Shown: piece after piece, positions 7,798 to 15,090 of the stretch | How positions within the stretch are numbered: position 1 is the stretch's first letter | Layout: each line of letters begins with the position of its first letter | Origin: Oligoflexia bacterium | GTDB lineage: Bacteria; Bdellovibrionota; JAFGOL01 | Length of the DNA: 15,993 bases | Reading direction: 5' to 3' | Assembly: GCA_016926495.1 (NCBI GenBank) | Contig: JAFGOL010000070.1 | Location: 1 to 15,993, forward strand | Translations under genes and position numbers: made by a program | Notes under the pieces: model-generated | What the model was told of the DNA's origin: nothing | Database searches by the model: none | What the model saw: only the letters and a program-made list of their open reading frames with translations

Positions 7798-7850
7798 GCA
7801 ATAATAGAGTTGAAAAATAATACATTATGGAATAATAAATGCAGTAATTT
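7798..7850 (+). promoter_or_regulatory. AT-rich leader between thiE and bamA, possible weak promoter
   Basis: These 53 bases between thiE and bamA have no Shine-Dalgarno before the bamA ATG. TTGAAA (7810-7815), 17 bases, then TAATAA (7833-7838) is a possible but weak sigma-70-like promoter: the -35 is close to consensus and the -10 is poor. It would start transcription only a few bases before the ATG. The alternative is read-through from thiE. Confidence 0.25.
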
Positions 7851-10136
7851 ATGTGGATACTGATACTAAGCATAATTTTAAATATAGGATACGCGCAGGC
7901 TCCATTGATATCCCGTATTACCGTTAAGGGTAATAAAAAGGTTTCCTCGGATGCGATCAGGGCGAAGATTGTGCATAGAAAAGGCGAAACCCTCAGGCCG
8001 GAACTGGTCAGGGAGGAGATCGGCAGCATTTTCAAACTCGGTTATTTTGATGATATCAAGGTATACAAGGACAGGACGGACTCGGGAATAAACCTTATAT
8101 ACGAGGTAAAGGAAAAACCCATTGTAAGCTCTATAGTTTTTGAGGGAAATTCCGAGGTTGACAAGGATGACCTTGAAAAGGAACTTGATATCAAGCCTTA
8201 TACCGTTCTTAATATTTCCGAGATAAAAAAGGCAAAGGCAAAGCTGCTTCACTTCTATGAAGAAAAAGGCTTTTACCTTGCGACGATCAAGGATGAACTG
8301 AGGGATGCCCCTAAAGACGAGGAAGTGGAGAGTGACGAGAAATACCTGGAGCTTGTATTCAAGATTTCAGAGAATTCCAAGATCAGGGTGAAAAAGATTA
8401 CCCTTCTGGGTAACAAGAACATACCTGACAGCGAGCTTAAGGGAATAATACAGTCACAGGAAAACGGTCCTTTCAGCTGGATGTCGGGTTCCGGTAATTA
8501 CAGGGAAAGTATTGTCGATATAGACAGGGAAAGGCTTGCTTTTTATTATACGACCAAGGGATATCCCCTTGTCCAGGTTAAAGGTCCAATTACCCATGTT
8601 ACTCCCGACAAAAAATGGATTTATCTTACGTACAGCATAACAGAGGGAGACAAGTATTATTTCGGCAAAGTTAATTTCAAGGCTGACGATCTTTTATTTT
8701 CCGAAGAGGAACTCAGGGAAAAACTGATAATAAAGGAAGGCGAAGTATATAACTCCATGAACATAAAAGATCAGATCATCAGCTATCAGAACCTGTACGG
8801 CGACAAGGGCTATGCCTTCACGAACGTGGTGCCCCTTCCCACCTATGACGACGAGAAAAAGATCATTGATGTCGTGTTTGAAATAGATAAGGGAAGAAAG
8901 GTCTATTTCGGCGAGTTTATTATTACAGGAAACAACAAGACAAGGGATAAGGTGATCCGCAGGGAAATGAGAATTCACGAGGGTGAGCTTTATAATTATT
9001 CAAGGAAGGAGCTTTCAAAACAGAAGATCATGGCGCTTGGATTTTTTGACGACGTGACCTTTCATCAGTACGTTCCTAAAACAGCCGACGGTTCAAAACC
9101 GGACATTGTAAATATTGACGTAAAGGTCAAGGAAAGGACCTCAACCGGGCAATTCATGATCACAGCCGGATACAGCACCTATGAAGGGTTTCTTACGCAG
9201 ATACAGGTGCAGGAAAACAACTTTCTGGGTTACGGACAGGTTGTTACGGTTATGGCGAGTTTGAGCAAGGTGGCCACAATATACAGGCTGAGCTTTTTTG
9301 ACCCGTATTTCCTGGATTCCAACTGGGCGTGGGGGCTAAGCGTATTCCGCGAAAGAATGGATATGGACGGCTACAGCACCCTGAGGGTGGGGTTTGATAC
9401 GCGGTTCGGATATCCCATTACGGATTTCGTGAAGATGTATTTTACATACAAGCTGGAAGATGTTACCACGCAGTGGATCGAAGCCCTTGATAATATTTTT
9501 GACGAGGAAGCGGATAACGGTATTTCAAGCTCTGTTATATATACAATTGAAAGGGACAAGAGAAACAACAGGCTAGATCCTACCAACGGGCATTACCAGG
9601 CATTGTCCGTTGAACTTGCCGGACTGGGAGGTGACAGGCATTTTGTCAAGACCATCCTGGACGGCAGGTATTATACACCGCTGTTCTGGAAAACGGTTGC
9701 AAGGGCAAGATTTTTGTATGGTAATATAGGCGCTTACGGAGGAGAAAGGCTTCCCGTAAACGAGCGGTTCCTCATGGGGGGTATCAACAGCCTGAGAGGT
9801 TTCTATATGTACAGCATGGGGCCGACGGTTAAGGATAATGAAGGAGTTGACAGGCCCATAGGAGGTCTGAATGAGATACTTTGGACGGCTGAACTTGAAT
9901 TTTCAATATTGGCAGAAGCGGGGATAAGGGGAGTCGTATTTTTTGACATGGGAAACGCGTTTAACAGTATAGATTCCACCTTTACCACGGACATCCCGTT
10001 ACGTGCGAACTGGGGACTTGGTTTCAGGTGGCATTCCCCGATTGGCCCGCTCAGGTTTGAATGGGGTGTGCCCATTGCCAGAAAACCGAATGAGAATCCG
10101 TCGGTGTTCCAGTTTACAATGGGTCCGTCATTTTAG
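7851..10136 (+). CDS. bamA: Outer membrane protein assembly factor BamA
   Basis: BamA is the essential Omp85-family core that folds and inserts beta-barrel proteins into the outer membrane. The 761-residue product has a signal peptide (about 1-16, ending 'IGYAQA') and five POTRA domains at about 19-88, 90-174, 176-265, 268-347 and 349-427; typical signatures are 'ITVKGNKKV', 'IVFEGNSEV', 'ITLLGNKNI' and 'FIITGNNKTRDKVI'. The barrel spans about 433-761. The lid-loop motif is 'GGINSLRGF' (643-651), a variant of the VRGF/Y motif, and the protein ends in a beta-signal, 'FQFTMGPSF', with terminal phenylalanine. ATG 7851 is the only start that keeps the signal peptide, because an in-frame TAA lies 4 bases before it (7845-7847). 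It lacks a Shine-Dalgarno. It heads the envelope cluster, and skp follows after 34 bases. Confidence 0.96.
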   Translation: MWILILSIILNIGYAQAPLISRITVKGNKKVSSDAIRAKIVHRKGETLRPELVREEIGSIFKLGYFDDIKVYKDRTDSGINLIYEVKEKPIVSSIVFEGNSEVDKDDLEKELDIKPYTVLNISEIKKAKAKLLHFYEEKGFYLATIKDELRDAPKDEEVESDEKYLELVFKISENSKIRVKKITLLGNKNIPDSELKGIIQSQENGPFSWMSGSGNYRESIVDIDRERLAFYYTTKGYPLVQVKGPITHVTPDKKWIYLTYSITEGDKYYFGKVNFKADDLLFSEEELREKLIIKEGEVYNSMNIKDQIISYQNLYGDKGYAFTNVVPLPTYDDEKKIIDVVFEIDKGRKVYFGEFIITGNNKTRDKVIRREMRIHEGELYNYSRKELSKQKIMALGFFDDVTFHQYVPKTADGSKPDIVNIDVKVKERTSTGQFMITAGYSTYEGFLTQIQVQENNFLGYGQVVTVMASLSKVATIYRLSFFDPYFLDSNWAWGLSVFRERMDMDGYSTLRVGFDTRFGYPITDFVKMYFTYKLEDVTTQWIEALDNIFDEEADNGISSSVIYTIERDKRNNRLDPTNGHYQALSVELAGLGGDRHFVKTILDGRYYTPLFWKTVARARFLYGNIGAYGGERLPVNERFLMGGINSLRGFYMYSMGPTVKDNEGVDRPIGGLNEILWTAELEFSILAEAGIRGVVFFDMGNAFNSIDSTFTTDIPLRANWGLGFRWHSPIGPLRFEWGVPIARKPNENPSVFQFTMGPSF

Positions 10137-10159
10137 GTTTGGTTATAAATAATTTTTAT

Positions 10160-10165
10160 AGGAGG
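10160..10165 (+). promoter_or_regulatory. Consensus Shine-Dalgarno of skp
   Basis: AGGAGG lies 5 bases before ATG 10171. It is the strongest ribosome binding site in the window and contrasts with the bare leader of bamA just upstream. It fits high production of a periplasmic chaperone. Confidence 0.8.
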
Positions 10166-10170
10166 AATAT

Positions 10171-10689
10171 ATGATTAAGTACCTTACAATTGCAATTGTT
10201 ACTGTTTTTTCTTTAGGTCTTAACGCTGCGGTGGACAAGGCGCAGAAATTTGCTTACGTGGATTTGCAGATGGCCATGGAATCCGTCAAGGAAGGCGAGA
10301 GAGTGAAGGAAAAGCTTGAAAAGGAATTCAAGGAAAAGCAGGGCGTGCTTCAGGCTCGGGAAAGTGAAATAAAAAAAATGAGCGATGAGTATGAGAAGAA
10401 GCAGCTCGTTATGAGTGAGGAAAAAAAGGTGAAGGAACAGCAGAATATCCAGAAAAAAATGATGGAGTACAGGGAATTGCTGCAACAGTCCCAGATGGCC
10501 ATGCAGAAAAGGCAGATGGACCTTACAAAACCTCTTGTCGACAAGATGAGGGCCGTGATTTCCGATGTCGCAAAGGCGCAGTCGGTTGATTTTGTATTTG
10601 AGAAGAACCAGGGCGGTGTTTTGTACGCCAAGGATGCCAACGATATTACAAACGATATTATTAAAAAGTATAACGATATCCATAAATGA
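10171..10689 (+). CDS. skp: Periplasmic chaperone Skp/OmpH
   Basis: This 172-residue protein has a signal peptide (about residues 1-19, cleavage near 'LNAA') followed by an OmpH-type segment 'FAYVDLQMAMESVKEG'. Next comes a long, highly charged coiled-coil region (about 45-125, rich in Lys, Glu, Gln and Met), which in Skp trimers forms the tentacles that hold unfolded outer-membrane proteins. The C-terminal part returns to the small beta body ('VDFVFEKNQGGVLYA'). Length and domain order are normal for the family. It sits between bamA and lpxD, the widespread bacterial order, and its stop overlaps the lpxD start as ATGA (10686-10689), indicating translational coupling. Confidence 0.94.
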   Translation: MIKYLTIAIVTVFSLGLNAAVDKAQKFAYVDLQMAMESVKEGERVKEKLEKEFKEKQGVLQARESEIKKMSDEYEKKQLVMSEEKKVKEQQNIQKKMMEYRELLQQSQMAMQKRQMDLTKPLVDKMRAVISDVAKAQSVDFVFEKNQGGVLYAKDANDITNDIIKKYNDIHK

Positions 10690-11750
10690 TCAGGGCCTCG
10701 GAAATCGGTAAATTACTTTCTCTGGAGCCTTCAGGGGACCCGGATGCCGAGGTAATTTGTGCCGATCAGGTCGTTAGCGATAAAAAAAATTACATCAGTT
10801 TTATTTCCGAACCTTCGTACCTGGAGCATCTCGGTTCAACAAACGCCTCTGTTTTGTTGCTGGAGGAGGGGCTTTGCAGCGATACCCATATCAGGCAGTA
10901 CCTTTCGTCCGCAAAAAAAGGCAGGGCCTGTTTTGTCGTGAGATCCGCGTATGCGGCTTTTATAAGGGTTTTGTACAAGCTGGACCCCGGTATACATATT
11001 ACGGGCCACGTGGACGAAACTCCCGGCTCAATGATCAGTGAAGAGGCTGATGTGGCCTCCGATGCCGTAATTTATCCGGGCGTGTTCATAGGCCGCGGGG
11101 TCGGCATAGGAAGCAACACCATTATATTTCCGGGTACCGTTATTATGGGAGATTCAAGGATAGGAAGTAACTCGCTTATTTATCCGAACGTTACGATATA
11201 TCCCAAATCATTTATCGGTAATAAAGTGATTATAGGCAGCGGCTCCGTTATCGGTTCCGACGGTTTCGGTTTTGTGGAATATGGCGGTGAACTGCTAAAG
11301 GTCCCGCATCTTGGCTCTACCGTTATAGAAGATGATGTCGAAATAGGATCCAATACAAGCATAGATCGCGGAACCCTGGGCAGCACTGTTATCGGAAGAG
11401 GAACAAAAATTGACAATCTTGTACAGGTTGCCCATAATTGCAGAACCGGATCAGGCTGTATCTTGTGCGGCATGGTCGGACTTAGCGGAACTACGACGCT
11501 GGGTGACAAGGTGATTATGGCGGCTAATTCCGGTACCAAGGGGCATCTTACAATTAACAGTAACTGCGTGGTGACGGCAAGGACCAGTGTAACCAAGGAC
11601 CTGCCTGCGGGCAGCGAGGTAAAGGGATATCCCGCAAGACCGTTGGCAGAGGAGCTTAAAATTCAGACGCTTATAGGTAAGTTGCCCGAACTTTACCGGA
11701 GAATAAAAAAACTTGAAAAGGAGATTGATAATGGCAAGAGAAACGGTTAG
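10686..11750 (+). CDS. lpxD: UDP-3-O-acylglucosamine N-acyltransferase
   Basis: LpxD transfers a 3-hydroxyacyl chain from ACP to the 2-amino group of UDP-3-O-acyl-glucosamine, the third step of lipid A synthesis. The 354-residue protein has an N-terminal uridine-binding domain (about 1-105), a left-handed beta-helix of hexapeptide repeats (about 112-315) and a C-terminal helical segment. LpxD hallmarks are 'GSDGFGF' (190-196), catalytic H250 in 'VQVAHNC', H287 in 'TKGHLTI' and the end motif 'VKGYPARP' (312-319). Product length is normal. Its start shares ATGA with the skp stop. The last 20 bases overlap fabZ. Confidence 0.96.
   Translation: MIRASEIGKLLSLEPSGDPDAEVICADQVVSDKKNYISFISEPSYLEHLGSTNASVLLLEEGLCSDTHIRQYLSSAKKGRACFVVRSAYAAFIRVLYKLDPGIHITGHVDETPGSMISEEADVASDAVIYPGVFIGRGVGIGSNTIIFPGTVIMGDSRIGSNSLIYPNVTIYPKSFIGNKVIIGSGSVIGSDGFGFVEYGGELLKVPHLGSTVIEDDVEIGSNTSIDRGTLGSTVIGRGTKIDNLVQVAHNCRTGSGCILCGMVGLSGTTTLGDKVIMAANSGTKGHLTINSNCVVTARTSVTKDLPAGSEVKGYPARPLAEELKIQTLIGKLPELYRRIKKLEKEIDNGKRNG
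11718..11723 (+). promoter_or_regulatory. Shine-Dalgarno that decides the fabZ start
   Basis: AAGGAG lies inside lpxD, 7 bases before ATG 11731. A TTG at 11713 in the same frame lies upstream of this site and so is not the start. Confidence 0.8.
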
Positions 11751-12234
11751 GGCCGGCAGGAATTTTGATCTGGAGAGAATAAAATCCATACTTCCTCACA
11801 GGGAGCCTTTTCTGCTTATTGATTCCGTAGACGAGGTGGTAGATGCCGAGCCGGACGTAAAAAAGGGAAGAAAAATTATTTCATATAAAAAGATTACGGG
11901 GGACGAATTTTATTTCAGGGGGCATTTCCCGGGTAATCCTGTTATGCCGGGAGTGCTGATGGTTGAAACAATGGCGCAGGTGGGCGCGTTCGGACTGTAT
12001 GATCATGACGATCACGGGCCTGATTATGCGGTCCTCTTTATGGGAATAGATAACGTAAGGTTTAGAAAGGTTGTTACTCCGGGTATGACCATAAGGATTG
12101 AAGTTGAGGTTTTGAATTACAAGCCCAGCAGATCAAAATTTCACGGAGTTATAACCGATTCCGCGACTGGCGAGGTATGTTGCGAGGCTGAAATGATTGC
12201 CGCGGCTTCCACGAGGTTAAGGAAATTTCAATGA
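11731..12234 (+). CDS. fabZ: 3-hydroxyacyl-ACP dehydratase FabZ
   Basis: FabZ dehydrates 3-hydroxyacyl-ACP to trans-2-enoyl-ACP in fatty acid elongation. It competes with LpxA and LpxD for the same 3-hydroxyacyl donors, which explains its usual place in lpx operons. The 167-residue hot-dog-fold protein shows 'LPHREPFLLID' (21-31), catalytic H65 in 'RGHFPGNPVMPG' and catalytic E79 in 'MVETMAQ'. The central helix and the strand 'FMGIDNVRFRKVV' are typical. It is slightly longer than the common 140-155 residues because of a short N-terminal extension. There is no LpxC fusion, unlike the LpxC-FabZ fusions of some phyla. The stop overlaps the lpxA start as ATGA (12231-12234). Confidence 0.95.
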   Translation: MARETVRAGRNFDLERIKSILPHREPFLLIDSVDEVVDAEPDVKKGRKIISYKKITGDEFYFRGHFPGNPVMPGVLMVETMAQVGAFGLYDHDDHGPDYAVLFMGIDNVRFRKVVTPGMTIRIEVEVLNYKPSRSKFHGVITDSATGEVCCEAEMIAAASTRLRKFQ

Positions 12235-13007
12235 TACATCCCACGGCCATAATTGAAAAAGGTGCGCGTATATCCGAAGGTGTTGAAGTCGGTCCGTTTT
12301 GTATTATAGGCCCTGACGTGGAGATCGGTACCGGTACTGTCCTTGATTCCCACATCGTAATAAAGGGCCATACAAAGATAGGAAATGACAATAAGATATT
12401 TCCGTATGCTTCAATAGGCCACGCACCGCAGGATCTGAAGTATAAAGGAGAACCGACAAGGGTGGAAATAGGCGACCGGAACCTTGTAAGGGAGTGTGTG
12501 ACCGTAAATCTGGGAACAGCTACAGGCAGGGGCCTGACCAGTATCGGCAGCGATAATATTTTAATGGCTTATTCGCATGTAGCCCACGACTGCGAGGTAC
12601 ACGATCACGTGGTTATTGCCAACAGCGTGGCGCTTGCGGGACATGTTGTCCTGGAGGACTATGTTGTACTGGGCGGCTTTACGGGAGTAACGCAGTTTAA
12701 CAGGGTCGGAAAACATGCGTATATAGGCGCGTATTCTCTGATCAGGGCCGATTTTCCCCCGTTCCTAACAGGCAAGGGTCTGGATGATTTCAAGGTCCAG
12801 TCCGTTAATTCGATAGGGCTTGAAAGGAGAGGGGTGCCGGAAGAGAATATCCGCAAGCTCAAAAACGCTTATAAATTACTGTATGTTAAAAAGGGGATAA
12901 CTTTTCAGGATGCCGTGAATACGCTGAGCGGAAAGGAATACGGATGTCCCGAAGTTACTTATCTTCTGGAGTTTATCGCGTCCAGCAATAACGGCATTGT
13001 GAGGTGA
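12231..13007 (+). CDS. lpxA: Acyl-ACP--UDP-GlcNAc O-acyltransferase
   Basis: LpxA catalyses the first step of lipid A synthesis, moving a 3-hydroxyacyl chain from ACP to the 3-position of UDP-GlcNAc (or to a 3-amino analogue). The 258-residue product has about ten hexapeptide coils (1-185) and a C-terminal helical domain ('RRGVPEENIRKLKNAYKLLY'). The catalytic histidine is H119 in 'HVAHDC', with H116 and H138 also kept. Aligned by memory to E. coli LpxA, three positions differ: E. coli H160 is T154, the chain-length ruler G173 is A167, and the 'HRGT' stretch reads 'NLGT' (93-96). These may change acyl or sugar preference; this is inference. ATG 12231 overlaps the fabZ stop. The oxidoreductase follows after 2 bases. 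Confidence 0.95.
   Translation: MIHPTAIIEKGARISEGVEVGPFCIIGPDVEIGTGTVLDSHIVIKGHTKIGNDNKIFPYASIGHAPQDLKYKGEPTRVEIGDRNLVRECVTVNLGTATGRGLTSIGSDNILMAYSHVAHDCEVHDHVVIANSVALAGHVVLEDYVVLGGFTGVTQFNRVGKHAYIGAYSLIRADFPPFLTGKGLDDFKVQSVNSIGLERRGVPEENIRKLKNAYKLLYVKKGITFQDAVNTLSGKEYGCPEVTYLLEFIASSNNGIVR
13001..13006 (+). promoter_or_regulatory. Shine-Dalgarno of the GnnA-like oxidoreductase
   Basis: GAGGTG spans the lpxA stop, with the GAGG core (13001-13004) 5 bases before ATG 13010. It favours that ATG over the GTG at 13004, which overlaps the site. Confidence 0.65.
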
Positions 13008-13009
13008 AT

Positions 13010-13945
13010 ATGATTAAAGCCGGCGTTATAGGCGTTGGTTATCTTGGCAGGTTTCATGCTCAAAAATACAGGGACATAGACACCGTGGAACTTGCCGGCG
13101 TTTATGATTCGAATACGGACAGGGCAAGGGAAATCGCAGCGGAATGCGGTTGTGACTTTTTTACCGATGTGGACGAATTGCTGGAAAAAACGGACTTGCT
13201 GAGTATTGCAACACCTGCGGCAACTCACTACGAGGTGGCATTAAGGGCATTGAAAGCGGGAAAACACTGCCTTGTTGAAAAACCGTTTACACGGACGTTG
13301 CAGGAAGCCCGTGATTTGATGAAGGTTGCGGACAGCAAAGGGCTTGTAATACAGATAGGGCATCTTGAGCGGTTCAATACGGTCACATCAAGGAGCTATT
13401 CCCTTATAAAGGAACCCAGGTTCGCAGAATGCCACAGGCTGGCGCAGTTCACGGCCAGAAGCACTGATATTGATGTAATCCTGGATTTGATGATCCATGA
13501 TATTGATCTTGTTCTGGCGGTATTCGGCGATAAAATAACAGAGGTTGACGCTGCAGGCGTTCCTGTACTGACTGATAAAATTGATATAGCTCATGCCAAG
13601 CTTGTTTTTGACAATGGTGCCATGGTTAATCTCACTGCCAGCAGGATATCAAACAAGGCCGTCAGAAAGATGAGAATATTTCAAAGATACAGTTATATAG
13701 GCCTTGATTATCAGAAAGGGGAAATAGAGGTTTTTGAAAGGCTTGGCGGCGAGGGAAATTACCGGATCAACGGACGCGTGTTGCCTTTGGGCACCACGGA
13801 CGCCATCAGGGCCGAGATAATATCCTTTATAGATTGCGTGGAAAATAATAAAAAACCGGTTGTGGGGGCTGAAAATGCCCTTAAAGCCCTGGAGGTAGCT
13901 CAGCGCGTAATATCAGGAATAGAAAAAAGAATGGATTTGATATGA
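13010..13945 (+). CDS. Gfo/Idh/MocA oxidoreductase, GnnA-like (possible UDP-GlcNAc 3-dehydrogenase)
   Basis: This is a 311-residue NAD(P)-dependent sugar oxidoreductase. An N-terminal Rossmann fold has 'GVIGVGYLGRFHAQKY' (5-20), followed by the family motif 'EKP' (90-92), 'QIGHLERFN' (115-123) and a 'DLMIHDIDL' segment (159-167) with the conserved H163/D164 region. The C-terminal half is the alpha/beta substrate domain. In Acidithiobacillus ferrooxidans, gnnA lies with gnnB between lpxA and lpxB; the pair makes a 3-amino UDP-GlcNAc that gives amide-linked lipid A. Here position and sequence style fit GnnA, but no aminotransferase is adjacent. Exact substrate is therefore inferred. Other UDP-sugar dehydrogenases of this family remain possible. 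The stop overlaps the lpxB start as ATGA (13942-13945), so it is part of the lipid A operon. Confidence 0.85.
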   Translation: MIKAGVIGVGYLGRFHAQKYRDIDTVELAGVYDSNTDRAREIAAECGCDFFTDVDELLEKTDLLSIATPAATHYEVALRALKAGKHCLVEKPFTRTLQEARDLMKVADSKGLVIQIGHLERFNTVTSRSYSLIKEPRFAECHRLAQFTARSTDIDVILDLMIHDIDLVLAVFGDKITEVDAAGVPVLTDKIDIAHAKLVFDNGAMVNLTASRISNKAVRKMRIFQRYSYIGLDYQKGEIEVFERLGGEGNYRINGRVLPLGTTDAIRAEIISFIDCVENNKKPVVGAENALKALEVAQRVISGIEKRMDLI

Positions 13946-15090
13946 AACGTATTCTTATTATTGCCGGCGAAGCATCGTCTGACATGCACGCAGCCAACCT
14001 TGTCAGGAGTATTCTTGAATTATATGGCAGTGACGTGGAATTTGCGGGACTGGGCGGTGATAATCTTATAGATACCGGAAAATTCGTTCCGGAATACCAT
14101 AACAGGGATTTCGCGGTATTCGGTTTTTGTGAATTGGCAGGACACGTCGGGAAGTTATTAAAGGCGCAGAGGCATTTCAGGGAAATGGCGTCAATGGGCG
14201 CCTATGATCTTGCAGTGCTCATGGATTATTCGGGTTTTAACATTCCGCTCGCCTCGCATCTTACCAGGCGGCGTATTCCGGTCATTTACTATATTTCTCC
14301 GCAGGTATGGGTATGGCGTTCATACAGGGTGTACAAGCTGGCAAAATACTGCAGGGAGATACTGACGGTTTTTCCGTTTGAACGCGATTTTTATAAAAAA
14401 TACGGCGTGGACGTAAAATATATGGGGAATCCCATTCTTGATCAGGTTGATCTGTATAGAAAAGATCTTGATCCGGCAAGACTGGAAAAGGAATTCAAAC
14501 AGGGAGAAAAAAGAATAATCGCCGTTTTGCCCGGAAGCCGCCTGGGTGAAATAAAATATATCATGCCCGTTATGGTTGAGACCTGCAGAATCCTTTCCCG
14601 CAGATACAACGGTAAGTTAAGGTTTGTCATACCGGTTGCCTCCACGCTGAAGATTGGGGACATCAGGAAATACACGGACGGAAATCCGGTAGATTTTGAA
14701 TTTGTTAAAGACAGGACTTACGATGTATATACGGTCGCCGATTACGCGATTGCCGCGTCGGGAACTTCCACGGTCGAATGCGCCCTGTTCAATGTTCCGA
14801 TGACAATTGTTTACAGGGTTTCGACCCTGTCCGCCTTCATGTTCAGGAATCTTGTCAGATATAAGAAGCCCATAGGCATGGTAAATTTGCTGTACGGTGA
14901 CGTTATATGCAACGAGTTTTTTCAGGAAAAGGCCGACCCGGAGTTGATTGCCTCCGACGTTGAAAAAAATCTTTTTGATGAGGATCTGTACCTGTCGGTA
15001 AGGGAGAAGCTTAAAAGGGTCCATGACGTCTTATACACGGGACAGAGTCCCTCGGTTAACGCTGCCAGGGAGGTTTTAAGATACCTTTGA
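13942..15090 (+). CDS. lpxB: Lipid-A-disaccharide synthase
   Basis: LpxB is a GT19 glycosyltransferase, membrane-associated on the cytoplasmic side. It joins UDP-2,3-diacylglucosamine and lipid X into the beta-1,6 disaccharide of lipid A, releasing UDP. The 382-residue length is typical. Motifs in order: 'GEASSDMHAANL' (9-20, where the family usually has GEASGD), 'MDYSGFN' with D95 at the position of the catalytic Asp, 'YYISPQVWVWR' (the aromatic acceptor region), 'MGNPILD', 'LPGSRLGEI' (nucleotide-binding domain) and 'ASGTSTVECAL' (UDP-binding loop). It overlaps the oxidoreductase upstream by ATGA and lpxK downstream by TTGA. Confidence 0.96.
   Translation: MKRILIIAGEASSDMHAANLVRSILELYGSDVEFAGLGGDNLIDTGKFVPEYHNRDFAVFGFCELAGHVGKLLKAQRHFREMASMGAYDLAVLMDYSGFNIPLASHLTRRRIPVIYYISPQVWVWRSYRVYKLAKYCREILTVFPFERDFYKKYGVDVKYMGNPILDQVDLYRKDLDPARLEKEFKQGEKRIIAVLPGSRLGEIKYIMPVMVETCRILSRRYNGKLRFVIPVASTLKIGDIRKYTDGNPVDFEFVKDRTYDVYTVADYAIAASGTSTVECALFNVPMTIVYRVSTLSAFMFRNLVRYKKPIGMVNLLYGDVICNEFFQEKADPELIASDVEKNLFDEDLYLSVREKLKRVHDVLYTGQSPSVNAAREVLRYL
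15067..15073 (+). promoter_or_regulatory. Probable Shine-Dalgarno of lpxK
   Basis: AGGGAGG lies 13 bases before the TTG at 15087. The spacing is long, but it is the only purine-rich site near the lpxK start. Confidence 0.45.

Noticed and set aside
7828..7843. Sigma-54-like TGG-N10-GC element just before bamA
   Set aside because: The GG and GC spacing is right, but several consensus positions fail and the predicted transcript start would fall at about 7853, after the bamA ATG.
10213..10683. 156-codon open frame antisense to skp
   Set aside because: It is a Leu/Phe/His-rich mirror of the charged coiled-coil codons of skp with no domain or ribosome site.
11180..11596. 138-codon open frame antisense to lpxD
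   Set aside because: It mirrors the regular hexapeptide repeats of lpxD; low-complexity Pro/Leu/Ser sequence and no start signal.
11713..11715. TTG as start of fabZ
   Set aside because: It lies upstream of the AAGGAG site that serves ATG 11731.
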